Below the pieces are notes generated by a model. The model saw only the letters and a list, made by a program, of their open reading frames with translations. It was not told the DNA's origin and made no database searches. Of a stretch of DNA of 64,000 nt, positions 56,301 through 64,000 are shown one piece after another (positions within the stretch are counted from its first letter, which is position 1; every line of letters starts with the position of its first letter). A program made the translations under genes and the position numbers. Source of the DNA: Peribolospora baueri (taxonomy: Eukaryota > Basidiomycota > Peribolosporomycetes > Peribolosporales > Peribolosporaceae); contig JAMDHS010000106.1 in NCBI GenBank assembly GCA_029717555.1, positions 1 through 64,000 on the forward strand. Direction: 5' to 3'.

Positions 56301-57356
56301 TTAGGAGGAGACGAACTGCCAAGCGAGGTCGGTGAGACTGCCGCTGCCGGTCATGAGCGCGTCGAGCTCGTTGACGCCCTGCATGTTAGTGAGCGGGGCG
56401 AACCAGGCGTAGCCGAGAACCCAGTCCTGAGAGTCCATGTAGTTCATCGTGGTGGCCATGAAGGACTTGATCTCGCTGGCGCTGCACTGAGCACCGCCAT
56501 TGAAGTTCTGGCACGCGTACTCGGTGACGATGATGGGCTTGTTGTAGGCGCTGTGGAACTTGTTGATGAAGGCGATGAAGCCCTGAGCAGAGACGTCGTA
56601 GTAGTGGACGGCGATGGCGTCGACGTGGCAGCCGTTGCAGCCCTTGAGGAAGCTGCCGACCCAGTCGAAGCCGTTGGGCCTCGAGCTGGGCGCGGGGCTG
56701 ACGAGGAAGAAGCCGTCCTTGTGGAGGGGCTCGATGTACTGCTGCCAGAGCTGGATACCCTGCTGGGGAGACATGTTGGACTGGCCCTGCTCGTTGGGCT
56801 CGTTCATGCCGAACACGCACTTGGCGCTGACGTCACCCTTGCGCTGAATGACCTGCTGCTCGAACTGGGAGATCTGGTTGTAGCCCCAGAGCATGGGGCA
56901 GAAGGCGAGGCCGTGGTTGTTGCTCATGCCGTTGGGAGTCCAGGAGTAGTACCAGTTGACCTTGTTGTTGTTGCCCTGAAGGTACTGCCCAATGTTCAAG
57001 CTGTCGCCGTTGGGCCAGCAGAGACCGCGCTTCTTGCTCTTGTCGAAAGGGCCCCAGCCAGGGGAGCCAGCGACGGCGCCGGAGCCGGACTGGGTGGAGG
57101 CGGGCTTGGAGGAGGAAGAAGCCGGCTTGGGCTTGGAGGAGGAAGAAGCCGGCTTCTGAACGGCGGCCTGCTGAGCGTGCGTGGGGGCGGGGGCGGCGCT
57201 GGCCTTCTTGTTCTTGCACGAAGCGGCGCGCTTGGAGCCGGCGGCGTGGCGCCTGATGACGGCCTTGTTGTCGACGGGCTCGACGCCAGCGGCGACGCCG
57301 GCGATGGCCATGGAGGCCAGAAGGCCGAGGGAGGTGAGGAAGCGAACGGAAGGCAT
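56301..57356 (-). CDS. Secreted GH128 beta-1,3-glucanase (Asl1-like)
   Basis: Single-exon gene, 351 aa. The N-terminal LTSLGLLASMAIAGVAAG is a signal peptide; RRHAAGSKRAA may be a Kex2-type maturation region. A Ser/Lys/Pro-rich linker with repeated KPASSSSK units precedes the catalytic domain, which starts at RGLCWPNGDSLNI. Family GH128 landmarks: NWYYSWTPNG, FCPMLWG, CVFGMNEPNEQGQSNMSP (acid/base Glu in NEPN), VSPAPSSRPNGFDWVGSF, VDAIAVHYYD, PIIVTEYACQNF (nucleophile Glu in TEY), SQDWVLGYAWFAPL, and a WQFVSS end. The length is close to the family norm with linker. It acts on cell-wall or extracellular beta-1,3-glucan; the homologous fission-yeast Asl1 associates with the wall. The exceptionally even GC-rich codon use (CTC, AAG, GGC) differs from its neighbours and suggests high expression. 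No intron is visible in the coding part. Confidence 0.9.
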   Translation of the reverse strand: MPSVRFLTSLGLLASMAIAGVAAGVEPVDNKAVIRRHAAGSKRAASCKNKKASAAPAPTHAQQAAVQKPASSSSKPKPASSSSKPASTQSGSGAVAGSPGWGPFDKSKKRGLCWPNGDSLNIGQYLQGNNNKVNWYYSWTPNGMSNNHGLAFCPMLWGYNQISQFEQQVIQRKGDVSAKCVFGMNEPNEQGQSNMSPQQGIQLWQQYIEPLHKDGFFLVSPAPSSRPNGFDWVGSFLKGCNGCHVDAIAVHYYDVSAQGFIAFINKFHSAYNKPIIVTEYACQNFNGGAQCSASEIKSFMATTMNYMDSQDWVLGYAWFAPLTNMQGVNELDALMTGSGSLTDLAWQFVSS

Positions 57357-59186
57357 TTCGACTTGGGGAACTTGGTGGAGGGGGTCTTGCTAAGCGGACG
57401 TGGTGAGGTCGGCTGGGGGTCGTCGAGGAGCGAGCGTGGGTGCTGCGAGGGGTTGTTGTTAATCTAGCTCAGAGGCGGCGCGGGCGGGGGGAAAGGAGTG
57501 TGATGGCGAGGAGCCGTGTTGAGAGGAGCAAGAGGGTGGGGGAGGGGTAGTCGTCGCTGACGAACGTAGAGGGTAAAGTAGGAGGGAGGGAATGGGGGCG
57601 TCGGATGGGATGGAGGAAGGAGGAGAAGAGGGAGAAGAGGGGCGCGGACAAGATGAGGGCGGGAGCGCGGCCCGGCCGACGCCTACACCTGGTCTTGGCT
57701 GGGCACGCCTTGGATCGGCAGGATCGGCAGGGCAAGGGCTGGGCTGCGGCCGTTGCTGCGGCTGGCTGCGGCTAGGCAGTCGATGGCTGTGTCGATCCGA
57801 GCGCGGGCTTGGCGGGGGTGGATTTGAAAATGAGGGGCGAGGGGTGACTTGAAATCACATTACAAGCGGCGGTAATAGCGGCGAACACGGCAGGGCGGCG
57901 CCGCTCTTTGTTCCGCCGTCCGGGCTGCACGAGGGCGATCAGAAGGTTTCCCTTCTTTCCGCATCCGCGATCCGCTGAGCAGGGAGGGGGCAAGCAGGAG
58001 ATGGAGACCCGGGCGAGGAGGACGAAGGGCTAAGCGTGCATGTCTTGCTTGTCTTGCTTGTCTTGGACGGACGGCCGCCGACAAGACGTACGCCGCTCCG
58101 CTCGCCGTCTCACTATCGCCCAAGGAGGCGCCAGCCACAGAGGGGGGCAAGCGAAATGACATGAAATGAGAGGAAGGGAAAGGAGGGGGAAGGAAGGAAA
58201 GGAAACGGGAAAAAATAAAATAAAAAGAAAAAAAGAAAGAAAGGACGGCGCCATCCATCGACGCCTTCTGCACCCGCCACGCCGTGCCCCCCGTTTGTCC
58301 TCGTTCTCTTTTCGGCGGCTGGCTGGCCCCCAGCTCGTAACACGACCACGGCTCCTTTTCCCGCGGCCACATCTGTGCTGGTGCTGGTGCTGGTGCTGGC
58401 TTGGACCCCACTGTATGTACGGTACGTACGGCACACAGAGCACAGTAAGGAACGGACACCGCTTCGCTCGCTCCCTCGCCCGCCGGCTGGCCGGACAAGA
58501 CGGGACGGGTTGCCGATGATGAGTGGGGGGACGACGTACGTATGTATGTACGTTCCTTGGCGTACAGGAGGGCGCCATCTATGTATCCATCCATCCATCC
58601 ATCCATTGCTCGCTCGCCCGCGCACGCTCGCTCGCTCCTAACGGCCGGCGGCAAGCCCCCTAGCCAGGTCCGCAAGGTCCGGCGGCACACACCAAAGGCC
58701 AAGGCCAAGGCCAAGATCTACATCCACATCTACGTCCACGTCCACGTCCATATCCACCCTCCACCCTCCACCCGTCCCTCCTTCTATCCATCCATCCATC
58801 AACGGACGGACGGACGTGGACGTCGCTGGCGTCCGTGTTCCTTTGCCCTCCGGCAAAGCGAGCATGACACTGCTCGGACCTCGTTCGCGAACCGAGTCAC
58901 ACAGAGCGAGCGAACAAAAATGACAAACGCAGGTATCTTAGTTCGATCATGGATGGAAAAAAAAAAAAAAAAAACAGGGCGAAGCACCGACAATGATACG
59001 TGATAGGTAGGTACGTACGTACGTAGGTAGGTACAACAGACGGATCGGATCGGATCGACCGGCAAACGATAGACAAATCAGTCAACGAAGAAGCCAAAGA
59101 CCGACCCCGACCGAGCGAGCGAGCGAGACAACAAACAGAGTACAACTACCTCTTTCCTCGTGTTTTTTTTTATTCCCTCTTTTCTT
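57357..59186. other. 1.8-kb upstream region of GH128, microsatellite-rich
   Basis: Between the GH128 start and the ATG18 stop (both minus), so it holds a long promoter. Short repeats: GTGCTG near 58377-58400, ATCC at 58584-58607, AAGGCC at 58695-58715, ACGTCC at 58731-58750, an 18-nt A run at 58957-58974, GTAC/GTAG at 59005-59033, and GAGC near 59115-59126. A 284-codon minus-strand frame (58714-57860) encodes low-complexity residues without a motif and is not called. Confidence 0.5.
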
Positions 59187-61173
59187 TCACTCCGCCATCG
59201 ACGAACCGTTCACGTCATCGCTGGCGTCCAGCAGACTGAAAGAGGGACGGATGACCGCCAAGGAACGACACAGATCGATCAGCGGCTAGGGCCAACACAC
59301 GCGACAGGGATGGCTCGGCTCGCTCACCTGTACTGCTTCATCAGCACACACTCGCCGCCTTGCTCCAGGTCGATATTGTACGAATAAAAGTATCCCTCCG
59401 ACGTGACGACCATCACTTGTGGCGTCGTGCTGTCGACAACGAACGAGAGCCAAACTCAGTCCACTCGTCCTATCCGTGCCAACGCACCCTCTCTCTTCCC
59501 ACCTTAAGACGACGACTCGGCTCGGCTCGGCTCGACTCACCTGCTCACCGCCACCGCACTGCTCACACCCTGGCTCGGCAGCTTGAGGTACGCAAAGTCT
59601 CGGCTCGGCTCCCAGATCTCCGTCACGCCCTTGGGAAGGTACCCTCCCACGCTCCCAGCCAGGTTCCGCCCCAATTTTAAAGAACCTCGGCGAAGCGTTC
59701 CGCTGCGTGCGTGCAAGACGGAAAACACGACTCAGCGAACGTCCTCAGACAGCGACGAACCCGAAACGCGTCCACTCGCTCACCCCACGCTCCCGTTCTT
59801 CTTCTTGTCGTTGATGAACGCCTCGTACCCGCCTCTCCCTCCGCTGCCATTACTCCCAATGCTGCCCACATCGCTCCCGTATTCGCCACCGCTCCCAGGC
59901 AAAGGCGTACCACCACCTGGTCTCCCGCCCTTGCCTCCTCCGTCCCCGCCGAGTTTGAAGATGTGCACCGTCTCCGTGTCGCTTGACACGCATAGCAGAG
60001 ACGACACCGCGTTGAAGCTCAGGCTGTAGATCCTCGCCGGGTAGGAGCCACGACGGAACTGGTAAATCTTCTGTGCCCCTGGCACTGAAAACACGCGGAT
60101 CACCGTGCCCTTGTCGCTCGCCGTGGCGAGCATCGTGCCGGTCGAGTTGAGCGTCAAGGCCGAGATCGGCGTCTTGTGCGCCTGAATGATGTTGACGACG
60201 CTTAGCGAGAGCAAATCGAAAATGAGCACATCTCCAGTCGACGAAGAAGGGCCTGAAGGGGACGAAGCAGAAGTACTGAAGGGAGAATTCGGAGACGGCA
60301 CAGGGGACGGGTAGGCGAGGTAGCAGTTTTCCGACGAAGGCGACAGGGCGCATATGGCTGCCGGGCGAGATGCAGACCCGATGAATCCGTGTTCCCATCA
60401 TGAGCATCCAAGGTCTAAGAAAGCTCTACGATCGCAGACACACGTGAACGCGAGACCCACCCTGCGGATTTGGAGAGGTCTCAATGGTGTGCAAGAGCTT
60501 CATGTTGGAGATGTCGTAGATGTAGATCTCCTCCTCCAGGATCACGACCAGTCTTCGGCGGTTCAGTTTGACGCCGAGGATGGTGGTAGGAAAGAGCAGC
60601 TCACAGATCGTCGATTGGCGCTGTCCGGAAGCAAGGTCGGGAGGTGTAAACGGTCTGAGCATGTTGTTCTCCATAACGGAACATCATTCTCAGGGTGCTC
60701 CACGCCATAACGCCTGCCGCAACGCTCACCTTGGTATTGATGATCTGCAATCGCCTCGGGCTACTACTCGGCGTATCGGCGGTACCGACGAGAGCGACGA
60801 GCGAGGTGCAAAAGAGCATCTCGACGATGCTCGCTGCTCCCTCGGTGCGAGAGTACACCTTGCCGAAGGGTTCACAGTTGAAGATGGAGTAACCCCGTCG
60901 GGTTCCGACGGCCACGCAGCTGTGAGAAGAGAGTCGGTATCGAAGCGACGAGATCGAGGCAGCCATGATTGGTTCAGTCAACTCGACTGCTGCTCATGGG
61001 CTCGGCAATCCGATGCGGTCCGGCGTTCAAGATATCGCCGGCCAGATCGCAAAAAGAAGATACATGAAACGCCACGTATATTCATAGCCGAAAGAGAGAA
61101 CTCACGTATGATCCTGGTTAAAGTTGACCGCCAAGAGGTCATTGGCCGTCTTCGTTCCGCCGGAGCGGGACAT
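59187..61173 (-). CDS. ATG18: PROPPIN autophagy protein Atg18
   Basis: Seven-bladed beta-propeller that binds PI3P and PI(3,5)P2; needed for autophagosome formation (with Atg2) and vacuole/endosome recycling. Exon 1 (61173-61106) gives [20 protein letters not shown]; the next starts [20 protein letters not shown], a textbook WIPI/Atg18 opening. Then [71 protein letters not shown] and [16 protein letters not shown]. The lipid-binding motif FRRG occurs in [15 protein letters not shown], just after [17 protein letters not shown] Gly-rich loop ([14 protein letters not shown]) lies in the blade 6 insertion that contains the membrane loop. It ends with [20 protein letters not shown], then SLLDASDD from the last exon (stop 59187-59189). 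Roughly eight exons. FRRG plus long Gly loop favours Atg18 over Hsv2/Atg21, but this is by motif only. Confidence 0.92.
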
Positions 61174-61580
61174 CGTGTCCGTGTGGGAGAGGGAGGCGGC
61201 GATGTCGAGATGTTAACGGGGCGGAGCGGAGAGAAAAAGAGAAGCTTGACGGACGCAACAGGAAGCAAGAAATAAAAAAAGAGGAGGCAAGAATGGAGGG
61301 TAAAGAAAAGGCGGACGAGGTGGGGACAGAAGATCAAGTGCGAGTGCCTTTGTGCCGCCGTTGAACACCGACCCAACGTCAGTGGAATCGACGGGCTGGC
61401 GTCGATGGCGTGCCGCAGTGGCACCTGCACGTGAGCATGTTCCATGGCCATCGTCTGGTCCGTGCGCTCCGCGTGGGAATTTGGGGTCAGCCGCAGTTTC
61501 TCCTCCAATACTGGATTAAGCAGCTCGTTCTCGTTTCGAATGCTGCATCTCTTCTGACCTAACGCCGACACAGCTTCAAA
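61174..61580. promoter_or_regulatory. Divergent promoter ATG18/SAS10
   Basis: 407 bp between divergent ATGs. An A-rich tract (61259-61310) lies centrally, as in many ribosome-biogenesis promoters of fungi. No named motif was confirmed. Confidence 0.4.
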
Positions 61581-64000
61581 ATGGTTCGAGGAGCGCGGAA
61601 GTGGGACGCTCCGGATGATTTTATAGGTCTGGACGACAAGACGTCTGACTCTGGTCGGGAGGAGGAGGAGGAAGAGGAGGAGGAGAGCCAGGAAGAGGTG
61701 TTTAGCCTCGATGAGTATTCGTCTGGTTCGGACGGAGAGGAAGGCGAAGAAGACGAGGAAGACGAAGCTCTTGACCAGGAGGAATCGGCGCCTTCCGCCA
61801 ATGGGAAGAAGATGAAGAAGGGCGTCAAGTCAGCTTCTTCGGATGCGGGTTCGGACGGCTCAGAAGAGGAAGAGGAAGACGAGGGATGGGGCACGCGCAA
61901 GTCGGCGTACTACTCCGGCAATGCGATCGGCTCGGACGTGAGCGGGAGCGAGGATGAGGATGAGGCAAACGAGATGGAGGAGAGGGAGGCGAGGAGGTTG
62001 CAGGCCAAGGCGCGTTCAGGGATGACAGAGGAGGACTTTGGCTTGGGCAACGAACTCACCATGGAGGATGATAGCGCGGAGAGGAAAGAGAGGAGAGAGG
62101 AGGGAGGAGCTCACGACAACGACGTCATCGACCTGGTCGACTTTAGGGTGGATGAGGACCCGGTGAAGGACAGTGGCGAAGACGAGCTGGGCGGGGTGGA
62201 TCGCTTCAAAGGACAAACAACGATCGCCTTGGCCGGCGAGTACGCGGACATGGTGGAACAGCTGGAGCAGGTGGAAGAGAGCCTGAAGAAGCGTATGGCC
62301 GAGGACCCGGAACATTCGAGCCTGAGCTTGATGCATCTCCACCATCGTGAGTGCCACTTCCGTTTTCTATCTCTCCGTCGTGCGTGCTCGTCGGCTAGTA
62401 CGTGCAGATGCCTGTTGATCTTTTATAGACAGGATAGGATCACTGACCCATGGAATGGTTCTTCCTCGACATTGTACAGAAACCCTGTTAACCTATACCA
62501 CCACTCTGGCGTTCTACTTTCACCTCCGCTCCACACCTCGCTTCGCCTCCACTCTGTCCCTGCTCTCCTCTCACCCTATCATGAGCCGGCTGCTCCAGCT
62601 CAAGCTCTGCCTTTCCCAGATGGAGGACCTCGATCTCGCCGGCGCAAGCTCGCCGGAGAGCAGTTTAAGCGACGAGAGTGAGGCAGACGAGCTCGGTTGG
62701 GACGAAGATACGGACAGCCTCGGCCGGACCTCCCCCATCTCGGACCCAGAAGACGGCAAATACGAGCTTGCGGCGTCCGATGAGGACGAAGATGACGACG
62801 AGGAAGGACTGGACCCGGAGCTTCTCGGTCAGCTCGACAAGGGCGAGCTGGAGACTCTCCTCGCTGATGAAAAGGCGGGTTGGACGGAGGAGGACGCCTT
62901 GGCCGTCCGTGAAACCTGGCAGGCTCAGAGGGCGCTCATGGCGAAAGCGAGCGGGAAAAAGCGGAAGCGCGGGGCGGAGACGGCGGAGGACGAGGACGGC
63001 ACTGTGGAGACTGTGTCCTCGTCGACGTCGAAGCAGCAGAAGAAGAACAAGAAGAAGTCAGCAGAAAAGAAGCTTCTCGACTTGTCTTCCCTCGACTCTG
63101 AGCCCGCTCCTGACTTCGCTTCCTCGTCCCGAACGAAGTCGAAGAAGAGAATGACGGCGCACGCCGACGGTGAAGGGGTTGACGAGGACGCGGCTGCGTA
63201 CGGCGATCCTACGTCTTTGAGCGCCGCAGACGCGCAGGACAAATCGGCGCGACGGAAGAGCCTGCGGTTCTACACCTCCCAGATTGACTCCAAGGCTGCG
63301 AAGCGCGACGCGGCGAGGGCGGAGAGGCTCAACGGAGATATGGACATTCCGTATCGGGACAGGGAACGGTCCAGGATGGCGGTCATGCGGGCTCAGGAGG
63401 CGAAGGCTGCTAAGGAGAGGGAGAGGCGCGGGGGGAAGGACAAGAGCGCGGAGTTGGACGCGGAGGAGTGGGGAGAAGAGGACCGGAAGGCCGCTAGAAG
63501 CGTGCTCGGCGGGGGAGCGGAGGAGGACGACGACGCAGGTGGGGGCGATGACGGGTATTACGATCTTGTGAAGAGCACAAAGGCGAGGAGCAAGAAGAAG
63601 AAGAAGGAAGAGTACGAAGCTGCCGTCGAGGCACAGAGGTGCGTTTTCGAGTCCTTTGTGATGTCGAAGCTCCTTCACACTCGGCCACGGCTCGATCTGC
63701 CACGACTGCTCTATCTGACAACTGATCATCTTCTTGACCTTGCTTGCCCGTCCTCGTCCCCAGGACCACCAACGATCCTCTGCTGACCAGCGGCGAACAC
63801 CGGTCGATCAACCGAATGATTGAGAAGAACCGAGGCTTGACGCCGCGCCGTGCAAAGGAGGTGCGCAACCCACGGGTGAAGAAGCGGATGAGGTACGACA
63901 AGGCGAAGAAGAAGGTGGCCACCATGAGGCCGGTCTATAAGGGCGGGCAGTCGGCCTTGGAGGGAGGCTATGCGGGCGAGAAGAGCGGCATCAGCACAAA
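61581..64000 (+). CDS. SAS10: Sas10/Utp3 small-subunit processome protein (right end cut)
   Basis: U3 snoRNP/SSU processome component for 18S rRNA maturation, also known for derepression of silencing. Exons: 61581-62346, 62479-63638, 63764 to beyond 64000. The N-terminus is strongly acidic ([30 protein letters not shown]). [17 protein letters not shown] matches the conserved WG..K..YY motif. [18 protein letters not shown] and [18 protein letters not shown] form the Sas10/Utp3/C1D domain (split by intron 1, with [16 protein letters not shown] following). The middle has KRKRG and KKNKKKS basic patches and [19 protein letters not shown]. The C-terminal Sas10 domain starts in exon 3 ([20 protein letters not shown], then [15 protein letters not shown]). 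The last visible residues, [12 protein letters not shown], precede the usual end by only a few residues, so nearly all of the gene is present. Confidence 0.93.

Noticed and set aside
57860-58714. 284-codon minus-strand frame upstream of GH128
   Set aside because: The product is low complexity, mirrors the underlying microsatellites, and has no recognisable domain.

Overview
The window looks like nuclear DNA of a basidiomycete fungus, probably a yeast-like or dimorphic one. It is GC-rich. Most genes are cut by many short introns (about 50-200 nt, GTRNGY...YAG), some exons are very small, and protein linkers are rich in Ser/Pro/Asp/Glu. The gene set is fungal: aspartokinase, GPN2, TAF5, Atg18, Sas10/Utp3, Mis12/Mtw1, a GH128 glucanase and NCS1 and MFS permeases. 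I found no transposon, CRISPR array, rRNA or viral element. Exon limits come from reading splice signals by eye and were checked by summing frames in the main genes.

Layout. 1-983: MTW1 kinetochore gene (minus, 3' end outside the window). 1343-4210: HOM3 aspartokinase. 5175-6939: NTA1 N-terminal amidase (minus). 7765-11769: secreted GH1 beta-glucosidase in 24 exons. 11961-14796 (minus) and 15467-20803 (plus): an NCS1 permease and a hydantoinase/oxoprolinase-DUF917 fusion enzyme, divergent across a 670-bp promoter with GATAAG sites. 20937-22932: GPN2 (minus). 23661-26147: Cdc1/Ted1-type metallophosphoesterase. 26558-27873: 2OG-Fe(II) oxygenase (minus). 28519-32778: intronless 1,419-codon Ser/Gln-rich protein (minus). 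32779-36151: gene-poor stretch with microsatellites, an uncertain small gene and an intron-bearing tRNA-Ala(CGC). 36152-39045: coiled-coil protein with a SAP-like N-terminus (minus). 40128-43254 and 44412-47517: tandem paralogous MFS transporters, separated by a leader with a regular hairpin array. 47602-50871: TAF5 (minus). 51275-53440: TPR-like protein. 54040-55260: decayed sugar-porter gene. 56301-57356: GH128 (minus). 59187-61173: ATG18 (minus). 61581 to the right edge: SAS10/UTP3 (cut by the edge).

Most genes are unrelated housekeeping genes. Three groups may act together: the permease-hydantoinase pair (uptake and opening of a cyclic amide or ureide, probably under nitrogen control), the MFS pair (a local duplication), and the extracellular or wall carbohydrate enzymes (GH1, GH128), which are not adjacent.

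The strongest candidates for something undescribed are the 76-nt-period hairpin array at 44096-44291 and the permease/hydantoinase locus. Next come the GH1 gene's 7-13-nt exons with an atypical nucleophile motif, and the sugar-porter relic.
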